Source: Chryseobacterium ureilyticum (GTDB taxonomy: Bacteria; Bacteroidota; Bacteroidia; Flavobacteriales; Weeksellaceae). From it: a stretch of DNA of 64,000 bases. The notes under the pieces are model-generated. The model made no database searches, was not told where the DNA came from, and worked only from the letters and a program-made list of their open reading frames with translations. The position numbers and the translations under genes are program-made. Location: positions 372,001-436,000 of the forward strand of contig NZ_FTOL01000003.1 of the NCBI RefSeq assembly GCF_900156735.1, in the 5' to 3' direction. Shown here in pieces: positions 7,739 through 16,285 of the stretch (the stretch's first letter is position 1; every line of letters starts with the position of its first letter).

Positions 7739-8566
7739 CTAGAGCTTTTCTATACTGATGAATGTTCCATCTGTAGGAACAATTTTGTAATTATCAGCTA
7801 CGGTAAGGATAGAAACACCTCCGGATACCTGTACTTTAAGTTGATCGCCTTTATCAAACATTGCCAAAAACTCCATGGTTCCGACTCTGTTAGCTCCGGC
7901 TGTAATTAAAATTGCTTCGTTCAGAGAAACGTCATTTCTTGCCAGTACATTTCCGTTTTTTAATGCTCTGAAAGAGATCACTGGCGGGCTTACGTGTATT
8001 CCTGAGCTTTTTACTTTTAAGCTGATAAGAACTTTGTAAAATCCGGATTCTTTGAAGGTGAAATTATTAAAGTTACTATTTACTGCTCCCTGAGGATTAA
8101 TAATTCCCAGTTTATCTGAGTCTAAAGAACTGTTATAAAAACCGAAAGGAACATCCTTTTCACCACACCCGATAAGGACACAGGTTACTGATGGAAAATC
8201 ATTTTCTGCTGTTGCAGGATTCATGCTGGCTCTTGTCGTTCTTCCGCCACTTTCATAGAAGGTAGGTTTCCATTTTTCACCATCATATACAACGGCTCTT
8301 TTAATGTCTTTTTGATAGAATATCATTCCCTGCATGGTAGAGTCGTCATTGAAATGATCCGGCTGGCTGGCATTATACAAGGGTAGTTCTGTTTCGTTGT
8401 TTACTGTGGGAATCATCATTCCTTTAGAATTAGAAGCATTGTCTTCTTTATTCACCACACTGAATATAGAGTTTGTGCTTGGATTGTTGCTGTCACCCAT
8501 GATGACTTGAGCAAAAGCTATCTTAGCTGTGAGCAAAAATGCTGTGAAGTATATTTTTTTTATCAT
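7739..8566 (-). CDS. Secreted protein of a tandem three-gene family (third gene)
   Basis: The 275-residue protein has a signal peptide (about 1-19, ending FAQ). The N-terminal half matches its two upstream neighbours: KGMMIP...TELPLYNASQPD, GMIFYQKD and VVYDGEKW. The C-terminal half looks like a beta-sandwich (FKESGFYKVLISLKVKSS; GTMEFLAMFDKGDQLKVQVSGG), a pattern compatible with a C1q/TNF-like jelly roll, though this is inference. It also shares a VTCVLIGCGE segment with the first paralog. Its start codon lies one base after the stop of the upstream gene (TAAGATG), so translation is probably coupled. The function is unknown; surface or matrix placement is likely. Confidence 0.75.
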   Translation of the reverse strand: MIKKIYFTAFLLTAKIAFAQVIMGDSNNPSTNSIFSVVNKEDNASNSKGMMIPTVNNETELPLYNASQPDHFNDDSTMQGMIFYQKDIKRAVVYDGEKWKPTFYESGGRTTRASMNPATAENDFPSVTCVLIGCGEKDVPFGFYNSSLDSDKLGIINPQGAVNSNFNNFTFKESGFYKVLISLKVKSSGIHVSPPVISFRALKNGNVLARNDVSLNEAILITAGANRVGTMEFLAMFDKGDQLKVQVSGGVSILTVADNYKIVPTDGTFISIEKL

Positions 8567-8567
8567 C

Positions 8568-9407
8568 TTAGTTTAATTTTTCTATGTATAAAAATGTGTC
8601 TTTATCACTCATTTTAAAAGTAACCCCAGCTCCTACATTTAATCCTGTATCAGCCTGTATTCCTCCTCTTAATCGGATTTTATCGCCTGCTTTAAGAAAT
8701 TTTGTGGTAGAAAAACTATTGATGGAGTTGGAGCTTCCGGCTGTGACTAATAATCCATATAATAGAAAACTGTTTTCATGAATTTTTTGCCATCCATCTC
8801 CTGAGGCATTTACATATAAAGCCTGAAGTGAGATAATGGTTGCGGCATTTCCTACTGAAAGACCTCCTGCATTGCTTGATTTTACTGAAGGATTGATTCT
8901 GTAGAACCCGTCCGAAGGAATTGTAATCTCTCCATCTGTATTGACTGCTAATCCTAAATTGTTGACATTGTTTCGTTCAAAATCATTTAATATTTGAAAC
9001 TGTAACGTAGGACGTCCTGTGATTCCAAGTACATTGGCAACAGTTACATCTGCGGAACCTGATCCAAGGATGCTTAGATTTTTATAATTTTTTATACTTT
9101 TTTCGGTAGCAGCTATCCATCTGTATCCATCGTACTTTACAACATCTTTTATTTCTTTGCTGTAAAATATCAATCCATTATCTTCAGGTTTATTTTCATA
9201 CAAATCTGGTTGTGAAGGATTATAATGAGGAAGTTGGGTGTGTTTCTCAACATTGGGTAGCATAATTCCTTTTGTGTTGTTCTCTACCTGTAACATCGCT
9301 CTGGGATGTACTGTTTCAGGTCTGTTACCGATTTTCACCTGAGCAAAAGCCATGCTTCCTATGGTGGCTACCATAAATATACTTAGTGTAATAGTTTTCT
9401 TAGTCAT
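8568..9407 (-). CDS. Secreted protein of a tandem three-gene family (second gene)
   Basis: I chose the ATG at 9407 (279 residues); the frame also allows a GTG at 9416, but the ATG gives a good signal peptide (MTKKTITLSIFM..., ending FAQ) and exactly the same TAAGATG junction as the next gene. Family hallmarks are present: KGIMLP, THTQLPHYNPSQPD-like spacing, GLIFYSKEIKDVVKYDGYRW. The C-terminal half has alternating strands (GEITIPSDGFYRINPSVKSS; FLKAGDKIRLRGGI), again suggesting a jelly roll. It lacks the CVLxGCG cysteine segment found in its two neighbours. Function unknown. Confidence 0.72.
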   Translation of the reverse strand: MTKKTITLSIFMVATIGSMAFAQVKIGNRPETVHPRAMLQVENNTKGIMLPNVEKHTQLPHYNPSQPDLYENKPEDNGLIFYSKEIKDVVKYDGYRWIAATEKSIKNYKNLSILGSGSADVTVANVLGITGRPTLQFQILNDFERNNVNNLGLAVNTDGEITIPSDGFYRINPSVKSSNAGGLSVGNAATIISLQALYVNASGDGWQKIHENSFLLYGLLVTAGSSNSINSFSTTKFLKAGDKIRLRGGIQADTGLNVGAGVTFKMSDKDTFLYIEKLN

Positions 9408-9408
9408 C

Positions 9409-10296
9409 TTAATCACTTACTTTGGTAAACATTATTTCTCTTGGATAGTATTGGGCAATGTTGTTATTGGTAGCAGCGGTAAGGGTAATTGCTACAGAAA
9501 CTGTTGCTAATGGGGAATGTATCCTGGAAACGATATAATCTCCGGCATTTAAACGAATTCTGGTCGTTGTGAATGCAGCAGTATTATTATCGCCTCCAAT
9601 TCCAAGGACGCCATAATAGTCAGGGAAGAACGTGGTGAGTTTTACTTCACTGTGAGTTCCGTTACTTTGTTTAAGATAGGCTCTCAGTTGATATTGCGGA
9701 CCACTCGTTAACGAAACGGCGCCTCCCGTTTTTGAAGGTACATTTAAGTAAATGTCATAAACACCAGGTTCATTGATGGTGAATTTAGCATTGTCATAAC
9801 TTTTGTCAATGTAGGCTCCACCGCCAGGAACTACCACGGTTTCTCTTGTAATGTTAAGATTGTTGTAAGATTTCTGCCCGTCTATAGGAGCACCGAAACT
9901 AAGCCCCACATGTCGTCCACAGCCAAGAAGTACACAAACTACACTTGTTTCTTCATTGGCAGTAGATAAAAATCTGGACTGTTTCATTTTGAAGTCTGCG
10001 GCGGTGGGTTCGTTGTTCCATTTGGCTCCATCATACGAGTAGAAGGTAGCATGGGTTTTTTCGAACATCATCATTCCTGTCATCTCACTATCGGCAGCAG
10101 ATGGGTTGTATAATGGAAGATGATCCGGCTTGGATACCTCAGGGAGCATCATGCCGAGATTCATTCCTTCATATTTACCATCTATCTGTAAAATGGCTTT
10201 GTTGTGAATTTCAACAGTAGGATTTTTCGAAATGCCTACTTGTGAAAAAGCCAAATTAACAATGAGCAACATCAAAGAAGTGTTAATTTTTTTCAT
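9409..10296 (-). CDS. Secreted protein of a tandem three-gene family (first gene)
   Basis: The 295-residue protein has a signal peptide (about 1-18, ending FSQ). It shows the family pattern GMMLPEVSKPDHLPLYNPS, GMMMFEKTHATFYSYDGAKW and a cysteine segment VVCVLLGCGRHVG, then strands such as FTINEPGVYDIYLNVPS and IRLNAGDYIVSRIHS. It is the first gene of the three-gene operon. A TAGATTTG box lies about 270 bases upstream, implying an unusually long leader. A role at the cell surface is likely from secretion, but nothing indicates an enzyme. Confidence 0.72.
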   Translation of the reverse strand: MKKINTSLMLLIVNLAFSQVGISKNPTVEIHNKAILQIDGKYEGMNLGMMLPEVSKPDHLPLYNPSAADSEMTGMMMFEKTHATFYSYDGAKWNNEPTAADFKMKQSRFLSTANEETSVVCVLLGCGRHVGLSFGAPIDGQKSYNNLNITRETVVVPGGGAYIDKSYDNAKFTINEPGVYDIYLNVPSKTGGAVSLTSGPQYQLRAYLKQSNGTHSEVKLTTFFPDYYGVLGIGGDNNTAAFTTTRIRLNAGDYIVSRIHSPLATVSVAITLTAATNNNIAQYYPREIMFTKVSD

Positions 10297-10565
10297 GGTT
10301 GATTTCTATTTAAATTTTAATCTGTTTTATCCAGAAGAATTTTTATCGAAATGCATAGTTTTTTCAGTTTTTAGTTTTTTTTATGTTTTTTCAATTCTTT
10401 TCCTTCCCGGCTCATAATCATAATATGAACTGGGTTCTTCATTTGTTTTGTGGTTTTTTTCAGCTTATACATCATGTGTAAACCTGAAAAATGGACCAAT
10501 GTATTCTGAGGGAAATTGACCATAGGAGCAGGTCAAAAGAATGCGGTCTGTAAGTGTCTAAAATA

Positions 10566-10593
10566 CAAATCTAATGTGGTATCAACCAACCAA
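10566..10593 (-). promoter_or_regulatory. Candidate promoter of the three-gene secreted-protein operon
   Basis: Minus-strand TAGATTTG (10573 to 10566) matches TAnnTTTG, with a TTG (10593 to 10591) 17 bases upstream. It lies about 270 bases from the start codon, so the assignment is uncertain. Confidence 0.35.
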
Positions 10594-10727
10594 TTTGTGA
10601 AATATTCTATAGATTACCTTGAATATTGAGGAAATAAAATGATAATACGTTGTAAATGAATTGGTTTAAAATTTTAATTATTTTTTATATTTTAAAAAAT
10701 ATTTTTCGTTATTTAGGTAGTGGTATT

Positions 10728-10763
10728 AAAAAAAATAGAGATAAGTATAATCTTATCTCTATT
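10728..10763 (-). terminator. Intrinsic terminator downstream of the ptrB-hypothetical operon
   Basis: A perfect 12-base inverted repeat (10734-10745 and 10752-10763) has a 6-base loop and on the minus strand runs into eight T. It lies about 90 bases beyond the stop of the 112-residue protein gene. Confidence 0.85.
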
Positions 10764-10852
10764 GTATGTATGGGAAACTGTATTTTAGTTAAGGTTTTGA
10801 TAAATAAGACATGTTTTCATTGTCAAATTTTCAAAGATTAACGTTTTTGGTT

Positions 10853-11191
10853 TTAGATCAATTCTTCCTCCTGAAAGTACTGAATAATCGCTTTTTTCAT
10901 AAGCAATGCCTGTTCATTCGGTCTTAATTCAGGAAGTTCTTCCAATTTTTCGAATTGAGGCCATCCGTCTTCATAGTGTGTAAATTTATAATATCCAAAC
11001 GGTTCAAGTAATCTGCATACTGCAATATGGATGAGATTTACTTTGTCATCTTTTGTATATTTCTGCTGCCCACTTCCCAGTTCCTGTAATCCTATTAAAA
11101 ACAATAACGTTTCAATGGGAGGATTTTTTTCCGTTTGGAAATTATCTTCAAAGAACTGTTCTATTTTTTTCCAATATTCTGATTCGTTCAT
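10853..11191 (-). CDS. Conserved hypothetical cytosolic protein
   Basis: This 112-residue acidic protein has no signal peptide or membrane segment. It looks mostly helical: ESEYWKKIEQFFEDNF, PPIETLLFLIGLQELGSG, VNLIHIAVCRLLEPFGYY, then a Trp/Pro stretch (EDGWPQFEKLEELPEL) and a C-terminal helix. I do not recognise a named domain, although similar proteins occur in other flavobacteria. The gene follows the oligopeptidase gene by 56 bases on the same strand and shares its terminator, so the two are probably co-transcribed; this does not prove a shared function. Confidence 0.65.
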   Translation of the reverse strand: MNESEYWKKIEQFFEDNFQTEKNPPIETLLFLIGLQELGSGQQKYTKDDKVNLIHIAVCRLLEPFGYYKFTHYEDGWPQFEKLEELPELRPNEQALLMKKAIIQYFQEEELI

Positions 11192-11247
11192 ATGTTGATA
11201 TCTGTCACTTTTTATAATGACGATATATTTTAAAATTTATTGTTTTC

Positions 11248-13293
11248 TTAATTCTTTTTATCAATTTTCAGAAGAAAAGCATATTCCAATGCATCTTCCT
11301 TCAATGATTCAAATCTACCACTTGCACCTCCATGCCCGGAACTCATATCAGTTTTAAAGACTAGAATATTGTCATTTGTCTTTAATTCTCTAAGTTTTGC
11401 CGTCCATTTTGCCGGTTCCCAGTATTGTACCTGAGAATCATGGAATCCAGTGGTGATCAGCATATGTGGATAGTCTTTAGCTTCTACATTGTCGTATGGA
11501 GAATATTCTTTCATATAGTGATAATATTCTTCATCATTTGGATTTCCCCATTCATCATACTCTCCGGTTGTTAAAGGGATTGTATCATCCAGCATGGTAG
11601 AAACAACATCCACAAAAGGTACCTGTGCTACAATTCCGTTAAATAATTGAGGTTCGTAGTTAGCAACGGCACCTACTAAAAGCCCTCCGGCACTTCCCCC
11701 CATCGCATAAAGATGCTGAGATGAAGTATAATTTTCTTTGATTAAATATTTTCCGGCATCGATAAAGTCGAAGAACGTATTTTTCTTGAATAACATTTTT
11801 CCATCTTCATACCATTCTCTTCCCAGATATTCACCACCTCGGATATGAGCAATGGCATAAATAAATCCACGGTCAAGGATCGATAGCCTTACATTGGAAA
11901 AACTAGCATCCACAGTGTGTCCATAACTTCCATAACCATATAAAAGAAGAGGAGTATCATCTGACTTTTTCGTGTCTTTATGATAAACCAAAGAAATAGG
12001 AATCTTCGTTTCTCCATCTCTGGAATCTGCCCATATTCTTTCTGAAATATAATTTTCCGGAATGAATTTACCACCCAAAACTTCCTGTTGCTTCAATAGC
12101 TTGGTTGTTTTGTCTTTCATGTTATACTCATAGGTAGAGCTTGGCTGCGTTAAAGAAGTGTAGCCATAGCGTAAAACTTCAGTATCAAACTCTAAATTGA
12201 TTCCTATGTAAGTCGTATAAGTAGGATCAGAGAAAGGAAGATAATGAGACTCCTGTGTTTTTTCGTCAATAATTTTGATTTGAAGTAAACCTCTTTCTCT
12301 TTCTTCAAGAACCAGATAATCTTTGAAAATTTCAAAACCTTCTAACAGAACTTCAGCACGGTGAGGGATTACATCCACCCAGTTTTCCATACCACAGTTA
12401 TTGATCTTTGTTTTAACGATTTTAAAATTCGTAGCATCATCAGCATTTGTGATGATATAGAACTCATCTTCGTAATGTTCCACTGAATATTCAAGATCAT
12501 CAATTCTTGGCTGGATCACCGTCCAGTCTGCAAAAACATTGTCAGAAGGAATGAAGTGATGTTCATCCGAAATTGTACTTGAGCTTGCTATGAAAATATA
12601 TTTTAAAGATTTTGTCTTAAAAACATTTACATCGAAGGTTTCATCCTTTTCGTGGAAAATCAGAATATCTTCGGAAGAATCGGTACCTAGTTCATGTCTA
12701 TACACCTGGAATGCGCGAAGGCTTTTATCTTTTCTGATGTAAAAAATATGCTTGTTGTCATTAGCCCAAACTGCTTTTCCTGTAGTATTAAGAATTTTAT
12801 CATCAAGGATCTCACCTGTTTTTAGGTTTTTGAAATTTAACGTATAAATTCTTCTTCCCACATTGTCTGATGAAAATGAAGCTAACTCATTATTCGGACT
12901 TACCGCCACACTTCCAACTTCAAAAAAATCCTCACCTTCTGCTAAAATATTAACATCCAGTACAATCTCTTCAGAATTGTCTAAACTCTTATGTCTTCTA
13001 CAGAAAATAGGATATTCTTTACCTTCTTCATAACGTACGATATACCAATATCCGTTGAAGAAATAAGGTAGAGATTCATCATCCTTTTTGTAGCGTGCTT
13101 TCATCTCTTCGAAAAGCTCTTCCTGGAGCTCTTCCGTATCTTTCATGATGAATTCTTCGTAAGCATTTTCTTCCTCAAGATATTTGATGACTTCGGGATT
13201 TTCCCTTTCATTGAGCCAGAAGTAATGATCTGTTCTTCTGTCACCATGAGTTTCCAGTATTTTTTCTATTTTTTTTGCTTGTGGAGCTTTCAT
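11248..13293 (-). CDS. ptrB: Oligopeptidase B-like S9A serine peptidase (protease II)
   Basis: The 681-residue enzyme cuts short peptides, usually after Lys or Arg. An N-terminal beta-propeller (about 70-390) gates access to a C-terminal alpha/beta-hydrolase domain. The catalytic triad is visible: Ser534 in MGGSAGG, Asp619 in TGFHDSQV and His654 in SSGHGGASGR. The GGEYLGREWYEDGK stretch and PLTTGEYDEWGNP are typical of oligopeptidase B. Length matches the family. There is no signal peptide (it begins MKAPQAKKIEKI), so it is probably cytosolic, in peptide turnover. It is followed by a 112-residue hypothetical gene in the same transcript. Confidence 0.9.
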   Translation of the reverse strand: MKAPQAKKIEKILETHGDRRTDHYFWLNERENPEVIKYLEEENAYEEFIMKDTEELQEELFEEMKARYKKDDESLPYFFNGYWYIVRYEEGKEYPIFCRRHKSLDNSEEIVLDVNILAEGEDFFEVGSVAVSPNNELASFSSDNVGRRIYTLNFKNLKTGEILDDKILNTTGKAVWANDNKHIFYIRKDKSLRAFQVYRHELGTDSSEDILIFHEKDETFDVNVFKTKSLKYIFIASSSTISDEHHFIPSDNVFADWTVIQPRIDDLEYSVEHYEDEFYIITNADDATNFKIVKTKINNCGMENWVDVIPHRAEVLLEGFEIFKDYLVLEERERGLLQIKIIDEKTQESHYLPFSDPTYTTYIGINLEFDTEVLRYGYTSLTQPSSTYEYNMKDKTTKLLKQQEVLGGKFIPENYISERIWADSRDGETKIPISLVYHKDTKKSDDTPLLLYGYGSYGHTVDASFSNVRLSILDRGFIYAIAHIRGGEYLGREWYEDGKMLFKKNTFFDFIDAGKYLIKENYTSSQHLYAMGGSAGGLLVGAVANYEPQLFNGIVAQVPFVDVVSTMLDDTIPLTTGEYDEWGNPNDEEYYHYMKEYSPYDNVEAKDYPHMLITTGFHDSQVQYWEPAKWTAKLRELKTNDNILVFKTDMSSGHGGASGRFESLKEDALEYAFLLKIDKKN

Positions 13294-13361
13294 CCTATAT
13301 TTTTAGTTGTTTGCGTTCTGTGTATTTTTCAGACACGCCATATTCAATATTAATTCTTGTT

Positions 13362-13369
13362 CAAATATA
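13362..13369 (-). promoter_or_regulatory. Candidate -7 box of ptrB
   Basis: Minus-strand TATATTTG lies just after the terminator of the upstream gene and about 70 bases before the ptrB ATG. No well-spaced -33 element is seen. Confidence 0.3.
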
Positions 13370-13371
13370 AG

Positions 13372-13399
13372 AAAGGCTACCAAATTTTTGATAGCCTTT
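13372..13399 (-). terminator. Intrinsic terminator of the T9SS type A gene
   Basis: AAAGGCTA (13372-13379) pairs with TAGCCTTT (13392-13399); the minus strand continues T-rich. It lies 22 bases after the stop codon of the 646-residue secreted protein. Confidence 0.75.
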
Positions 13400-13421
13400 T
13401 CATTAATATTGGATAATAGGG

Positions 13422-15362
13422 TTATTTTTTGATAGCCTTAATCGTTTTTTTACTTCCGTCCTTCATCTTTAATGTTACAAAATAAAGACCTTCTTTTAAA
13501 TCATTAAGATAAAGAGAGGATGATGGTTTCTCTATAGTTTTGATCATTCTTCCTGAAGTATCCGTAATGAAAATTGAATTTACATTAGAAATATCGGAGA
13601 TTGTGAGGGTATCATTAAAAGGGTTAGGGAACGCTGTAATCTCCTTTTCATTTTTGGAAATTTCGTGAGTTGATAATATAGAATCATCGTATGCTGAAAT
13701 TAGGAACTTTCCATTGTAGCTATATGGATTGTATTTCCATACGCTTATATACAATGTGGTGCCAGGAGTCTGCGATGTTAAAGATATAGAAGAATAAAAA
13801 TCCTGATTGCATTCTATTTCCGTTAAAGAGTTGCAGTCTCCACTATATACGGTAGGGAGTGGGTTGTAAAATGGTGAATCGGGAGCGTCATTTGTTTCAA
13901 TTGTAAGATTTCCACTTGCTGGAACAATAACTTTAAACCAAACATTGTCTTTTGCCTCTGCATTACAACTAGGTAAAGTACCATCAGTAGTGGCTTCTGC
14001 ATTGGTGGAAGTAATTACATTTGAATCAAAATCGGGTCCTACTGTTAAAAGTGTTGCCTGGGAGCAGTTATCATTAGTAGGTGGGATAGGATCGTAAGCG
14101 GAAATTTGAAACTCTCCATCTTCAATATTTTGATCTTTTTTCCATACACTAATATATATGGTTGTGCCTGGTACTTGACCTGTTAGTAATATGGATGAAT
14201 AATCATAATCAACACTACAACCTATTTCAATTAAAGAATCACATGTGCCTGTATAAACACTAATGGTTGGGCTATGAAATAAAGATTCGGGAATGTTTTT
14301 GGTTACTATTTTTAACTGACCACTTTGAGGGATTACTGCGGTGAACCAAATATTATTAATAGAATATGGGTTACACGAAGGTGGGGTTCCATCACTAGTT
14401 GCTTCAAAATTATTGGCAGTAAATACGTGTGAATCAAAATCAGTTCCTACTGTTAGAGGTGTTGCCTGTGAGCAATTATCATTTCCTGGAGGTATAGGAT
14501 CATAAGCTGAAATTTGAAACTCCCCATCGTCTATGTAAGAATCTTCTTTCGATGCACTTATGTAAATGACTGAACCTGGTGTTTTCCCTATTAATGATAT
14601 TGTTGAATTAGTATTACAATCAATCTCTGTTAAAGAATCACACGTGCCATTATAAGCAGTAAGTGTAATTCCATAAAGTGATGAATTACTTGTGCTTAAT
14701 GTAGTGACTTTAAGATTTCCACTTTGAGGAACTACTGCTGTAAACCATATGTTATTTAATGCATTTGGTGCACATGAAGGAGTTGGACCGTCAGTTGTTG
14801 CTCCCGTATTGTCTACAGTGGTTGCTCCGGTTGAAAAATCTACTCCTACTGTTAGAGATTTGGCTTCTGAACAGTTATCATTAGTAGGCGGAATGGGTTC
14901 ATAAGCAGAAATTTGAAACTCCCCATCGTCTATTTCTGAATCATATTTCCATACACTTATATATAAAATAGCTCCTGGAGTCTGCCCTGTTAATTGGATC
15001 TTTGAAAGACTATTTTCATTACTATAATTATCATCATTACAGCTAACTTGACTGAGAGAACCACAGGTTCCACTGTATACGGTAAGTACAGAATCATCAA
15101 ACGCAGAGTTGTCTGTTTTACGTGTTTCTATGGTGATTTTCCCACTTTGTGGTACTACAGCTGTAAACCATACGTTATCTACAGCATATGAAGCGCAGGA
15201 AGGAAGATTACCATCAGTAGTAGCTCCTGAATTGCTTGATGTAATGACATTTGAACTGAAGCTTGTTCCTACATTCAGAGTAATAGCTTCTGAACAATTG
15301 TCGTTTTGGGCACTGACAAATACAATTGTCAATAAAAATAGACAAAATAATAATTTTCTCAT
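13422..15362 (-). CDS. Secreted four-repeat protein with T9SS type A sorting domain
   Basis: The 646-residue protein has a signal peptide (1-19, ending VSAQ). Four repeats of 133-141 residues each start with NDNCS (cysteines 23, 164, 297 and 433) and contain an SC.....NVWF or NIWF strand, a PQSG turn, a VYSGTCGSL-like cysteine segment and a C-terminal ILYISVWK..DGEFQISAY strand. The arrangement resembles pre-peptidase C-terminal (PPC-like) beta-sandwiches. The last 70 or so residues form a type A sorting signal (AFPNPFNDTLTI ... GLYFVTLKMKDGSKKTIKAIKK), so export through the type IX system to the surface or medium is expected. No catalytic domain is present; adhesion is plausible. Confidence 0.85.
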   Translation of the reverse strand: MRKLLFCLFLLTIVFVSAQNDNCSEAITLNVGTSFSSNVITSSNSGATTDGNLPSCASYAVDNVWFTAVVPQSGKITIETRKTDNSAFDDSVLTVYSGTCGSLSQVSCNDDNYSNENSLSKIQLTGQTPGAILYISVWKYDSEIDDGEFQISAYEPIPPTNDNCSEAKSLTVGVDFSTGATTVDNTGATTDGPTPSCAPNALNNIWFTAVVPQSGNLKVTTLSTSNSSLYGITLTAYNGTCDSLTEIDCNTNSTISLIGKTPGSVIYISASKEDSYIDDGEFQISAYDPIPPGNDNCSQATPLTVGTDFDSHVFTANNFEATSDGTPPSCNPYSINNIWFTAVIPQSGQLKIVTKNIPESLFHSPTISVYTGTCDSLIEIGCSVDYDYSSILLTGQVPGTTIYISVWKKDQNIEDGEFQISAYDPIPPTNDNCSQATLLTVGPDFDSNVITSTNAEATTDGTLPSCNAEAKDNVWFKVIVPASGNLTIETNDAPDSPFYNPLPTVYSGDCNSLTEIECNQDFYSSISLTSQTPGTTLYISVWKYNPYSYNGKFLISAYDDSILSTHEISKNEKEITAFPNPFNDTLTISDISNVNSIFITDTSGRMIKTIEKPSSSLYLNDLKEGLYFVTLKMKDGSKKTIKAIKK

Positions 15363-15475
15363 TCTAAAATTTTTTTTAAATATATATAAAAAAGATTGTC
15401 AATAGGGGAAAGGGGATAATATTCTAACTATTTGATTTTTATTGTGAAAATGTTAATTCTTGGTGTGTTTTATAA

Positions 15476-15510
15476 TAAAAAAACCATCCTTTCGTACTGA
15501 AAAGATGGTT
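15476..15510 (-). terminator. Intrinsic terminator of hemD
   Basis: AACCATC (15482-15488) pairs with GATGGTT (15504-15510), the stem extending inward with one mismatch; on the minus strand seven T follow. It lies 23 bases after the stop codon. Confidence 0.85.
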
Positions 15511-15532
15511 GATTATTTTATAAAAGTAAAGG

Positions 15533-16282
15533 CTATTTATGAAGAGCTTTTACATATTTCTCAAGAGCCATTGTCATGGAAGGAGTTTCCTTCGTTGGCG
15601 CCATTAAATCTACTTTTAATCCTGCTTCTTCTGCGGCAGCTAAAGTGGTGTTTCCGAAAACCCCAATCTTTGTTTCATCCTGTTTGAAGTCAGGGAAATT
15701 TTGTTGCAGAGACTTGATTCCTTGTGGGCTGAAGAAAATCAACATATCATAATCTTTAATGTTGATATCTGTAAGATCACTACATACCGTACGGTACATG
15801 ATTGCTCTTGTCCACTCTACGTTTGCAGAATCTAAAGTTTTTACAATATCCGGGCTTAAAACATCTGAAGATGGTAACAGATATTTTTCAGTTGGAAATT
15901 TTTTGAACAGAGGAAGCAGATCCGAGAAGTTTTTCTCCCCAAAGCTGATTTTTCTTTTTCTGTAAACAATATGCTTCTGAAGGTAGTTGGCTATTGCTTC
16001 CGACTGGCAGATATATCTCATTGTATCCGGAACTGAAAAACGCAGCTCTTCTGCAAGTCTGAAGTAATGGTCAATCGCATTTTTACTGGTAAAAATGATA
16101 CCTGTATATTGCGTCAGATCTATTTTCTGAGTTCTGAGCTCTTTATTGTCAACCCCTTCGACGTGGATAAATGGACGGAAATCAATCTTTATTTTTTCCT
16201 TCTTCGCTATATCCAGATATGGAGAAGACTCACTAGGCGCTGGTTGAGAAACCAATATAGACTTTATTCTCATCTTTGACAT
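15533..16282 (-). CDS. hemD: Uroporphyrinogen-III synthase
   Basis: The 249-residue protein fits the HemD family, which cyclises hydroxymethylbilane with D-ring inversion to make uroporphyrinogen III for haem. It shows the bilobed pattern: SILVSQPAPSESSPY at the N-terminus, the IIFTSKNAIDHYF motif near 65-77, YLLPSSDVLSPDIVKTL at the second lobe, and the diagnostic MLIFFSPQGIKSL. Sequence conservation in HemD is always low, so the call rests on these motifs and on length. The start lies 3 bases after the stop of the DUF4271 gene, a pairing I recall from other flavobacteria; the two form an operon ended by a clear terminator. Confidence 0.85.
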   Translation of the reverse strand: MSKMRIKSILVSQPAPSESSPYLDIAKKEKIKIDFRPFIHVEGVDNKELRTQKIDLTQYTGIIFTSKNAIDHYFRLAEELRFSVPDTMRYICQSEAIANYLQKHIVYRKRKISFGEKNFSDLLPLFKKFPTEKYLLPSSDVLSPDIVKTLDSANVEWTRAIMYRTVCSDLTDINIKDYDMLIFFSPQGIKSLQQNFPDFKQDETKIGVFGNTTLAAAEEAGLKVDLMAPTKETPSMTMALEKYVKALHK

Positions 16283-16285
16283 TTA

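Larger units (their letters stand above)
10297..10852. other. Long AT-rich intergenic region with a possible leader and a terminator
   Basis: There is no convincing gene in these 556 bases. The left part would be the leader of the three-gene operon on the minus strand, with a possible hairpin at 10406-10434 (CCCGG/CTGGG outer pairs and TCAT/ATGA inner pairs) and a candidate promoter near 10566-10593. The right part holds the minus-strand terminator at 10728-10763. A 61-codon frame at 10656-10841 runs through that terminator and looks like chance. Confidence 0.6.

Noticed and set aside
10656..10841. 61-codon plus-strand frame in the long intergenic region
   Set aside because: It passes through a strong minus-strand terminator hairpin, has low-complexity AT-rich composition, and no ribosome-binding or promoter signal.
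15109..15405. 98-codon plus-strand frame over the 5' end of the T9SS type A gene
   Set aside because: It is antisense to a signal peptide and first repeat that clearly code on the minus strand.
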